Shown: piece by piece, positions 53,560-62,697 of the stretch
Layout of the letters: each line of letters starts with the position of its first letter
Position numbering within the stretch: the first letter of the stretch is position 1
Origin: Scatophagus argus
Lineage: Eukaryota; Chordata; Actinopteri; Scatophagidae
Length of the DNA stretch: 64,000 nucleotides
Reading direction: 5' to 3'
Assembly: GCF_020382885.2 (NCBI RefSeq)
Contig: NC_058513.1
Location: forward strand, 17,509,641-17,573,640
Notes under the pieces: generated by a model
Database searches by the model: none
The model's input: the letters and a program-made list of their open reading frames with translations, nothing else
What the model was told of the DNA's origin: nothing
Program-made: the position numbers and the translations under genes

Positions 53560-53693
53560 CTGGGAACCACCCCATGTGTTGTGAAAGATCCCTCTTGTCA
53601 CATTATGCAAGGGGACTTTGGAGAGACTATTAATGGAAGTAAATATAGAAAAAGAATTTATAATGCGATTCAACAACATTCTCATTTAGAACA

Positions 53694-53699
53694 ATTTAT
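53694..53699 (-). terminator. Probable poly(A) signal of hoxb1b
   Basis: TTTATT on the + strand gives AATAAA on the minus strand, about 500 bp beyond the stop codon. No closer exact signal was found in the minus orientation. Confidence 0.45.
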
Positions 53700-54201
53700 T
53701 ATATACATATATTTTTTTAAAGAAATAGAAGGAAATGATTTCAAAGGGAGCAAATTTTGTATGAAAGTAAAAATTTGATTGAACTTAAAAGGGATTATCA
53801 GCCTTGTTACAACCTAAATGTTTTCTTTTTGCAATTAACAGCAAACACAAAACTTTTTGTCTCCATTTTATAGACTTTATCAAGCTAAATCATCACAACA
53901 ATTGTTGGAAAATACCCTGTAAATAAATAGTGCAAACACTGACACTGAGAACTTCAGTGCAACAGAAAACATAGCACGGGCTTATGACAGGCAGCTTTCA
54001 AACAAAGAACGGATGAAAAAATAACTTTTAACATTTTTACAAGTTTCTCGGCATCCGATGCAGAAATGAACGCACCGTCAGCTCAAGCTCTGTATGCACT
54101 GCACAAGTCTGCGTGCATTTTTCACAGTTTTTCTGGAATGGTGCGACTGAGGGGAAGAAGTGAGGACTGCGCAAGCCTCCACAGTCATATTTGTTCTTTC
54201 G

Positions 54202-55340
54202 TTATGGTTCACAGTCCTTCCCCTTCGCCTTTGGAGGGGTGTCAGGGCCGGCGAGTTTTTCCACGGGGCCCGCACTGTTGACCAAAACGCAGCCCAGTTT
54301 CTCGCGTTTCTTCTGCTTCATCCTGCGGTTCTGAAACCAGATTTTCACCTGCGTCTCGTTGAGCTCCAGACTGGCTGCGACCTCCACCCTCCGTGCCCGC
54401 GTCAGGTACTTGTTGAAGTGGAACTCTTTCTCCAGCTCGGTCAGCTGCTTGGTGGTGAAGTTGGTTCGGATCACGTTGTGCTGGCCGGGAACCCCGAACT
54501 CCGACAGGACAGCTGTGGAGAGAAATGGATGAATGGATGATGGAGGAGAACATAAAAGTCACAGAGCTGGAAGTGAGAGTGTCAGTGTGAGGATGAGAAG
54601 GAAAAAATGCAAAACATTAGTCGACAGATTTAATTTTTTAGGACAATGTAAAACACTTAGGCGCCATTATATCAAGTGATTTGTGTTTTACGCACTGTGG
54701 GTCAATATTACCTCCGGGGGTCTCATGGGTTCTCTAAATTGCCCTTGTGGCTCTTATTCTCAGGTCTGAGGACGAACTAACCTGTTTTCGGGGGGTTCCT
54801 CTTCACTTTCATCCAGTCGAATGTTTTAGACGTTTCCTCCACGTGGTCCAAATCCTCCCTCTTACTTTGGGGCGGTAACCTGGCGTAAACACTGTCTGAA
54901 TATTCTTGCAGCCTCTGGTCTCCGTTGCCAAAATGTAGATATTGACTGCCGGTGGCAACTGCAGGCCCACAGCTGTCCCCGGTGTAGGGAGCCATGTTTG
55001 TTCCCAGCGGTGAAACTTGTGCGTGAATGTAGCTCCGGTCCTGTTCGGGTGCGAGGCCGTACTGGTGATGTCCGTACTCCAGAGGCGACCCATACATGGA
55101 GTTACCCGCTGTTGCAAATTGCAGGTCGAGGTTGACGTGTGTCTGGTGGTGCAGAGGGAGGCTCGGGCTCTGGTGTGGCGCAGACGTTGCTGCAACTAAG
55201 CGCCCGTCCGGTGCGTAACTATCACTTGTTGCGCACGAGTTGCTCGACATGTATCCATGGTTCAGATTGTGGTATCCGGCCTTGGGACTGAAGATATTTG
55301 CTCCCCGGTTGCACACGGGGTAGTCTAAGTAGGAATTCAT
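54202..55340 (-). CDS. hoxb1b: Homeobox protein Hox-B1 (hoxb1b type), two exons
   Basis: Nuclear transcription factor of paralogue group 1, specifying hindbrain segments with Pbx and Meis partners. Exon 1 is 55340-54782 and exon 2 is 54512-54202; the G|CT junction restores frame and gives 289 aa. It begins [17 protein letters not shown], has the Pbx-binding hexapeptide TFDWMK (173-178) followed by VKRNPPKT, and a homeodomain at 199-258 ([16 protein letters not shown]...[14 protein letters not shown]), diagnostic for group 1. The tail after the homeodomain is only about 31 residues and Pro/Lys-rich. hoxb1a is the main alternative. The hoxb1b assignment rests on the N-terminus lacking a MDN-type extension, a hox3 gene only 1.4 kb upstream, and no hox2 between. 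hoxa1a is unlikely, because cbx1/snx11/skap1 are HOXB-side neighbours. The first in-frame ATG of the exon was chosen; it matches the usual group 1 MNSxLxY start. Confidence 0.93.
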
Positions 55341-55525
55341 CCTGGACCCGGGCCTATTGTTTGTTCAGAGCTTGATCAAGACAGAGCAGTCATTAATCGG
55401 TGCTCCCTTTGCCCTGACCTTCTAGGTAGTATGTCAAAGCTGTAAAACTGCCTTCCACCCTCATATCACCTTCCTGACACACCATGTGACCCGACAAACG
55501 CCAATGGCAAAGGACCTACAGCACT

Positions 55526-55587
55526 CTGTCAAGTCTGCGGGCTCGTCCATCAAACGGCTCGCATTTACATGACAAATGCTTCAATCA
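55526..55587 (-). promoter_or_regulatory. hoxb1 rhombomere-4 autoregulatory element (ARE)
   Basis: Read on the minus strand: TGATTGAAG (55587-55579; identical to Pbx-Hox repeat 1 of mouse Hoxb1), then a Sox/Oct-like CATTTGTCATGTAAATG (55578-55562), then TGATGGACGA (55552-55543; close to repeat 3, TGATGGATGG), then a Meis/Prep site CTTGACAG (55533-55526). The order and proximity match the known b1-ARE. It lies about 190-250 bp upstream of the hoxb1b ATG, where it would sustain r4 expression through Hox/Pbx/Meis binding. Confidence 0.72.
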
Positions 55588-56704
55588 AACTCGCTCATCC
55601 AGCTGATAAGAACACAAACATGGGCACACATTTTCAGGCGACGGCGTTAGAGGAGCGCGGGATGACAAAATGTTAAGATCATAAACGATAACACATAATA
55701 ATAATATGGGTTTAGTATCAGAAGTATTATGACTTCCAAAGAAGTGAAAACGGGGCACAAATGATGTATTTTGTTGTTTGTTTTTATGCTAAAAGTTATT
55801 ACATATGGACTGATAAATTATTTTTTGAACAACCATGAATCCCACTGAAGGTGAACACAAGCATGAATAATAAACATTAAAATCTGGGTATTAATGTTTC
55901 CTCTAGCCTACTTTTTTAATTTATGGCCTTTGCGCAGTTTGAGCTGGTGTTGTTTCTGTCTTAATTTGGCGTAATTCTCATGGAGCGTCGATATCCTAAA
56001 CTATGAATTTATCTCAAAATAAATTTTAAGGATGTATTGGCTTATTCCCAAAACATTTCTTCAGCTTTGACTCGGGAGCAGCGCAGTGGATTCATCCATC
56101 ATGCGCTCTTTTTAAGAGACTGACAGCTTGTGTGGCCCACTTTGCCCATAAAAGAACAAAGACACGTTTAAGAAGCATACAGTTTATTTTCAGGCTTCTT
56201 TTTCTCGCGCTTGAGAGTTTAACGACACCAAGACTGGGCTAATATCTTCCAAAGGCCTATCACGTCCACACTCATCCGTAATTAAGAAAGCGTTAATGTG
56301 CTGTTAGAGCAGACCTCAAGTGCTAATTAAACTTTAACCAAAAAGGGAGAAATTTAGCATTTTCTTCCTACGTTTTGGCTGCGTTACAGTCGCCTGTCGT
56401 CTTTGTGTACTGTCTGTTTTGCTCTGGAGAGGAAATCTTGACAGATCACTTGTAGCTGCAGCAACATTTTAATCTAAAACATTTCCTAATGTCTCTGAAA
56501 AAAATGATTCAAAGACGCCATGACACAACAATAAATATAAAACGCACAAGATGGATAAATATGTATAAATACGAATAAATAAGACTAATAGTTGGATTAA
56601 TTAGCCAAATAAATAATGCAGATGCATGCACCAAGACAAATGAGTGAAGTCTTTTATAAATTAAAGGGAAGGTTTTTTTCTGGAGAGTCGAGCTCTTCAG
56701 TCTG
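55588..56704. other. hoxb1b-hoxb3b intergenic spacer
   Basis: AT-rich and without a homeobox, hexapeptide or splice pattern, so no hoxb2 gene or visible remnant lies between hoxb1b and hoxb3b. It contains the hoxb3b 3' UTR and a TTTATT (minus AATAAA) at 56183-56188. Confidence 0.6.
56183..56188 (-). terminator. Candidate poly(A) signal of hoxb3b
   Basis: AATAAA on the minus strand about 520 bp past the hoxb3b stop. The flanking DNA is AT-rich, so a chance match is possible. Confidence 0.35.
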
Positions 56705-58598
56705 CTACAGATGAGTCAGTTTTGGAGCTTGCATGATTCTGTCCTGAGTGCAGCTCTGTGGGAAATATGAGCCGTCAAGATCCACGTCTGGGTCTGCAGT
56801 GTGTGAGCTGCCGTGCGTGTTGTACTGCACGTTAAACAGCGGGCCGTGCGTGAAGCCTGAAGCGGGATACTTGGAGTAGTCTGCCGGGTACGCCGGCTGG
56901 GTCTGCTGCTGTTGTTGGGGTTTGAGCGCAGGGGAGGCGGGCTGGTAGTCCCCGCCCAGATGGACATAACCCAGGCTCGACAGCGTGGGGCTGCCCGGGG
57001 CGGAGGGGGACGACGGGGATGAGGAGGAGGAGGTCGTGCTGGTGCTGGTGAGGCCCTGCACTCTCTCGTCCTTCTTCTGCTTCATCCTCCGGTTCTGGAA
57101 CCAGATCTTGATCTGCCTCTCCTGGAGGTTGAGCAGACTGGCCATCTCCACCCGCCGCGGCCTGCACAGGTAGCGGCTGAAGTGAAACTCCTTCTCCAGC
57201 TCCACCAGTTGCGCGCTCGTGTACGCGGTGCGCGTCCTCTTGGAGGCCGGGCTCGCGCTCGGGCACTTGTCGTTGACGGAGGTGCCTGTGGAGACAGAGA
57301 GGAGGAAGGTCAAAGAGGAAGGGACCACCGGGTCAGAGCAGGAACTGTGAGGGTCTGCTGGGTCCATGTTTCTGCATTTCTTCCTTACTTTCTGCGAGTC
57401 TGACTGGCGTTTCCTGTCAGTTCTCGGTTTAAATAACTGACGTCCTTATTATGATCATGTTGTACCAAAGTGCCCACAGGACGTAGCTGTGAAGAGCGGG
57501 CCTGTTCAGCCAACCTAACTGGTATAAATAACTTTATTTTGTAACTGTGTATACAAATAAACGTGTGTGTTTAAATGCCATCCTAAAAGCTGAGCTCAGG
57601 GTGGGTTTATTCTTCTGCTGCATGCCGGACTGTAGCTTCAGGAGGAAATAGAAGATAATTTTACTCAGTGAATTGTTTAAAAGCTTCCTAAATAAAATAT
57701 GCAAAAAAAAAAAAAAACTGGCAACAAAACGCGAAGAAAAATAAGTTCATTACGTTTTATATGCTGACAGTTTGGACGTGGAGGAATCAGGAGGAATCAG
57801 GTCCAGGATATTTCAAAAATGGTGACATTAAAGTTCAGCTTGAGGTGATGAGTCAGCAACTGCAGCCAATACGTGGATGTTTGATCTCTTCCAGAGATTA
57901 AAAGGTTAAAGTTGTATGCTGTACAAACAGTAAAGGCCTCTGAGGTAAACTTGTAGTTTTGGGTTATTTAAAAATAACTTGAATAGACTATCAGGCTCTT
58001 TAAAACCTGACGTACTCCACTAAAACCTCATTTTATAAACTTGGATTTTTCTGAATTAATTTTTCTGTGCACTACAAATATTTCTATTATTTTATTTGGT
58101 ACTCAAATAACCCCCACCCCAAAATAAATAAATAAAATAAAATAAAAATAATATCCGAGTCAAGGTGTTTCTCCTGCTGCTGCATGTCTGACTGCAGCTT
58201 CATTAAAAGCCTTCTGATCTTTTGACCCTGAGAAGAAGAAAATATGAGCTAATTTCCTCCGTTAACTCCATAAAGGCTCGTTAAAGGGCGCACAAATGAA
58301 GAGGCCTCATTTGCTGGCTGCTCATCATGTCATACAGACCTGCGGTCCTCCTGCCGTGTCTCTGGTCTGAGTGTCTGGACTCTTTCATCCAGGGGAAAAC
58401 CTTTTTGCTCATGGGAACTTTGGGGTTTTGTTGCTTTGACCTCCGGGGAAACGCGCGCTCAAACGTGTCCGTTTGCGCCGGTCGGTGGTGCGCGGCTGCG
58501 TGCTGTGAGCAGCCGAAGCCGCCGACTTCACCCAGAGCCTGGCTGAAGAGGTGGTGCCGCTGGACGGTGTGTGCAGAGCTGCTTTCCTGCATTTCCAT
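56705..58598 (-). CDS. hoxb3b: Homeobox protein Hox-B3 (divergent hoxb3b), two exons
   Basis: Paralogue group 3 Hox transcription factor. Exon 1 is 58598-58340 (donor GCAG|GTCTGT) and exon 2 is 57285-56705 (acceptor CTCCACAG); the G|GC junction gives 279 aa, against about 430 in human HOXB3. The Pbx hexapeptide is [10 protein letters not shown] (66-75) and the homeodomain is 102-161 ([19 protein letters not shown]...[14 protein letters not shown]). The C-terminus QAPKLTHL is the hallmark ending of Hox3 proteins. Oddities: homeodomain positions 22, 35, 40, 55, 59 and 60 differ from the near-invariant Hox3 sequence; the N-terminal MQKxxYY box is absent or eroded (MEMQESSS...[13 protein letters not shown]); the linker and tail are short. 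The start could be the second Met (58592), which begins MQ as Hox3 proteins do. The frame stays open upstream to an acceptor-like site at about 58696, so a further 5' coding exon is not excluded. Confidence 0.9.
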
Positions 58599-60595
58599 GC
58601 AATGTGCACCGGGGGCCCCTTTGACCTTCTGACGGAGCGCTGGCAGCCAAATGTCACATGGCAGGTTTCCAGAGAGCCCTGGGCTTCTGGCCTGAGAGGA
58701 TCCAGGGGAAAAAAGACGGAGACAGAATCAGGGAGGAGACCACATGATCCATCTTATCAACTCAATAGTACGCTGACATGAATAGCAAGCCGAGAGGCGA
58801 CGGGAAATCAGGGGCTTTGGGGGACACAAACCGCCTGAAAAACACAAATCCGAGGATAATCTCGTACAATCTGGGGAGAAATGAAATTATTTTCCTGTTG
58901 TTTACCCCCAACAATTAGTGTAGACCTCAGTGAGGCTTGTTTTCCTTTTCATTATGTTGTTAAACAGCTGAAGCAAACGAAGAAACCATTTCAGGTTATG
59001 AAACGCGGTTATTTCTTCTTATTATTATTATTATTATTATTGTTATTATTATTATTGTTATTTTGTCCAAAAACGGATTAATGAAACCAACAACAACGGC
59101 AGCGCATGGCAAACAATAAAACCAATTAGTCCACGCACAGACATAGAAACATTAATTAAGAAAAAGAAAATAGATTTAGCACAAGTATGAAAGCAAATAC
59201 ATTAATTTGATTCTTTTCTCCGCTGTGTGTTTCCTGAAATTAGACTGGGCCTTTGGATCAAATAAATAACAGCCTTTATTCGGTTAATGGATAGTCATGT
59301 TTCTAACATTTTCAAGGAGGATAAAATGAATTGTTCCATCACAATCTCCTACAAAACTCATCCATCACGAAAAAAACTAAACAGAATAATAAAAGAGTCC
59401 TTTGTGCGCTGCGGCCGTTTTATGGCCTGAACTGCAACGCGATCAAAAGAAAAACCAGCCAAAATCCTCGTGAAATTCAACTCCTCTCACGTTCTAAACG
59501 CAACAGAATTGTAAAGCAGCAGCTTTAAGGGCAGAAACGGAGAGAGAATAAGTCTGGAGGCACGCAGCTTTATGAACTCTGGTTGAACCGCGGCTGGAGT
59601 CAAGCTCGTAAATCATAAAGACACATAACCCAGTCCGCGGCACAACAGCCCGGCTGCCTCACACCCACAGCCCACATTCAGCAGCTCCGAAACAAACACG
59701 CCGACAGCCTCCCTCTCACCTTTCTGGAAAGCCTCCCAGGTCAGAAGAATCCCCGCAGAGGAGGCGAGCGGCTCCCGCATCAGATGATGTGACGGAGGCT
59801 TTGCGGAGTGGACAGCGTTTCTGCAGCTCACACCGCCCTGCACAGCATTTCTGCACACTGTGTGTGTGTGGTGTGTGTGTGTGTGTGTGAGGAAATACAA
59901 GCCCTTTCTGCTGATCATGCAAGCTCAGTTTCATATGATAATAAGCCCCTGAGATAAAGATCACACACGGTTTTTGGATGGCAGTTAGAGCACAGGGAAA
60001 ATCCCGAAACATTAAGGTGGCTGAGGAGAGGAAAAGATTGGAATATTTCTGTTTCTGACCCTCATTTGAAGTTGATTTAGACAAGTGAAAGGGCCTTTTA
60101 AGAAGACGCCTCCCTTCGGTGGCGCGAATTAAAAAAAACAACAAAAAACCCCCCAGCTTTTTAAACTTTTTATTCTGAAACGTTCAAGCTGCGTTTTCAG
60201 CCCAGAAATCCTCCTCGTGTGAACAGACAAGCAGCTACGTCTCCTGTCCCGTTTCAGCCCTCCTGGGAACGCGTCCAGCGCTGTAACAATAAATTCAAAC
60301 ATCCCATTTAAGAGCCGCGCCAGAGACGCCATAAAACACCCAAGCAAAGAAAGCTGTCAGTATGTAGTCTGAGTTTTTTAACGCACTCACATACCAAGTG
60401 CATTAGATCTTACTTATGTAATGAGATTTTTTTTTTCTAATTTAAATGAGTGATCCGATGGAGTCGTTTTAAAGCTCTAAAGGGGAGACAGACGGTGGAA
60501 GTTGAGGCTGTGATGAGGCCCGGACTCGAGCTGATCCTGGTTTTACACCATGAACCAATCAGATTACTGCGTGGGGGGGGATCGATCTGATCTCT

Positions 60596-60700
60596 CTTTG
60601 ATCTCTCATCTTCGTGTTGTGCTCGATCGCTTTGATTGGCCCTGAAGGCTAATATTTAACTCCAGCTGCGTTAATTAATGCAAATGAGCACCTTTGATCT
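60596..60700 (+). promoter_or_regulatory. Candidate enhancer: clustered TCF/LEF sites, homeodomain and octamer motifs
   Basis: CTTTGATCT at 60596-60604 and 60692-60700, and CTTTGATTGG at 60630-60639, are TCF/LEF-type sites. TTAATTAA runs into a perfect octamer ATGCAAAT (60671-60685). The block is repeat-free and surrounded by ordinary intergenic DNA. It lies about 2 kb upstream of hoxb3b and 2 kb downstream of mir-10. Function is inferred from motifs only. Confidence 0.35.
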
Positions 60701-61301
60701 GTGAGCCATGCAGTTCATTTGAACCTCACGTCCAAAAATGAAAGTTAGTGAGGAAGCCTATTTAGTTTAATTTTAAAGACAACATTTAGTGAAATGTCTC
60801 TTTAGCTTTATTTAAGAAAAAACAATAACAATAATAATAATAAAAAAATAATTTTTAACCTGTTTGTCAGAAATCTCTTAGCAGAAGGACCACGTGTACG
60901 TTTTGAGCAGCTTTCAGCCACATCTGATGGCTTTCAGTGGTGAAAGTGGTTTCTAGTGCAGTAAATAACTGCCAGCTGAGCTCCAGCTGCTGGTGAAGGC
61001 CGTGAGGTGTGGCTTAGAGCTCCACGGTGAGTTGACCTTTGTGTCAAAAAAAAACTTCATGGGGGAATTTCTTTGCCTCCTGCTGAGGAGATTATAATAT
61101 TCTGTCTTCCCCGGTTCCTGCATGTCAGCACAGACAGGTGCACCTGATAAACTGGTACCTTACACGAGCAGACGCACCATAAATCTCACAGATAGTCTGG
61201 GTGGTGCTATTAAAAGTGCCATGTGAACACAAAGAAAATCAGCAAACTGCACTGTGCTCAAAAAGTCTGAATCGTGCTGTGATGTATGAGCCAGCCGGAG
61301 A

Positions 61302-61336
61302 CGAGGAGGAGGAGGAGGAGGAGGAGGAGGAGGAGG
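61302..61336. repeat. (GGA)n microsatellite
   Basis: About 11 GGA units. It accounts for a poly-Ser open frame on the other strand. Confidence 0.9.
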
Positions 61337-61521
61337 GCATGCAGATGATCAGTGAGTGTGCTGAATGAAATATGAATATAGATTCACATGTGAGCCCTGT
61401 GGCCTGCAGTGACACGCGGTTATCGTTTAGATATGACAACATCCCTGAGCTGCACTTTTACCTCTCGTCTTCATCGCCTCCTCCTCCTCCTCATGCTGCC
61501 TGTCTGATCTGTGATGGACAT

Positions 61522-61553
<32 letters not shown>
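61522..61553. repeat. (CA)n microsatellite
   Basis: Sixteen uninterrupted CA units. Confidence 0.9.
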
Positions 61554-61554
<1 letters not shown>

Positions 61555-62609
61555 ACCTCCACCCCTCCACTCAGTCTGCAGGCCTGCTGACAAATGCAGC
61601 CACTGCAGCCTCTCTTGTCAATTAGCTGCAGGCACCACGTGTCCACCAGGAGGGGATTTATGGCTCTGAATTAATTCAAAGACAGTTGAGTCAACAGCAG
61701 CAGCAACCTCAGCTCACACACACGACGCACACAGTGGAGCAAATGAAGAAATAATCTAATAAATCTAATTAAAATAGTTTTTAAAAATCAGGCTTTAAGT
61801 AAAATTTCTAAATTCCCTTTTTATCCAATAAATCAAGATCAAAGCCATAAATAAAACTTTATTTTCCATCTTCCACTTTCCAGCTATATGCAGACTTAAG
61901 TGATTATTATTTGTCAACAACTTCTCCTGCAGGAAGCCATCCGAGGAGGCTGCTGTAAACAGATCACTCTATGAAACACAGTTGTAGTGATATGAAACAT
62001 GCCTCCATAGGAGAAGTTAGAATTGTTGACAAGCACATTAACCGTTTAACACTCATTTTATCTGCTCACAGCCTCTTTGTAAACCAGCTGACTGCTGCAC
62101 ATCAGATCCACACTCACACTCTGACTGCTGCACTTCTGCTGCCAGCACAGTGAAAAAACACGTGTGGTTAACTTACTTTTTGTCTTTGGGCTCGGTCCTC
62201 CTCATCGAGACGCTCGCACTCTCGCTGCAGACTTGGAGTTGTTTGTTTGAGGTCCTCCTCACGTTTCCCTGCAAAGCAAAACTCCTCCTCGGCTGCAGGC
62301 AGCGCAGTGAATAGAAGATGAACGACGTGCCGAACAAAGGCCCACATTGAAGGCCTGTCCTGCAACTTTCACACATGTCATATTCTCCAACAATGAGCAG
62401 CTAGAAGAAGAAGAAGAAGACGAAAGAGAAAAACACTCAAACAGTGCAGCTTATTGACTGTGCTGAGGGCCTGCAGCTCTCCACGCAGACCCTCCTCTCG
62501 CCACGACAACAGCCTCAGGAAACTGCAGCAGGGCCCATACTGCTGGACGTACAGGAAGCAGCGTTTTGCTGACCTTTAGGCGAATGTTTTTCTTCCCTCG
62601 AGGTCAAGT

Positions 62610-62697
62610 GTCATCACCTACATACTCCCCAAGACGCGAATTTGTGGCTGCTGCCATATTCACACAAATTCGGATCTACAGGGTGAATATAGATGAC
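62610..62697 (-). ncRNA. mir10a: microRNA mir-10 precursor (mir-10a type)
   Basis: The minus strand from 62697 to 62610 folds into a hairpin. GTCATC (62697-62692) pairs with GATGAC (62615-62610), and CGAATTTGTG with CACAAATTCG flank the loop (about 62662-62647). The 5p arm (62685-62663) matches miR-10a, including the ACCCTGT seed and GATCCGAATTTGTG; the 3p arm is about 62646-62621. The first mature base, U in known miR-10s, is C here, and the 3p arm carries a matching A-to-G change, so pairing is kept. mir-10 genes sit next to hox4 in Hox clusters and repress Hox mRNAs. The miR-10a form agrees with a HoxB location. It is co-oriented with hoxb3b. Confidence 0.93.

Larger units (their letters stand above)
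58599..62609. other. hoxb3b-mir-10 intergenic region
   Basis: No homeobox or hexapeptide is visible, so hoxb4, which normally lies between hox3 and mir-10, is absent. Contents: (TTA)n at about 59019-59063, (GT)n at 59859-59889, (GGA)n at 61302-61336, (CA)n at 61522-61553, and a motif-dense block at 60541-60740. Untranslated 5' exons of hoxb3b may lie here but could not be fixed. Confidence 0.5.

Noticed and set aside
54242-54562. Second ORF overlapping the hoxb1b homeobox (frame-shifted [12 protein letters not shown]...)
   Set aside because: Shadow of exon 2 in another frame; the homeodomain frame is unambiguous.
55421-55440. AGGTCAGGGCAAAGG on the minus strand upstream of hoxb1b as a second RARE or repressor DR element
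   Set aside because: Only the first half-site is good; the second (GGCAAA or GCAAAG) is too far from consensus to support a DR1 or DR2 call.
56832-57266. 144-codon ORF overlapping the hoxb3b homeobox exon
   Set aside because: GC-rich shadow frame; the Hox3 homeodomain and PKLTHL ending lie in the other frame.
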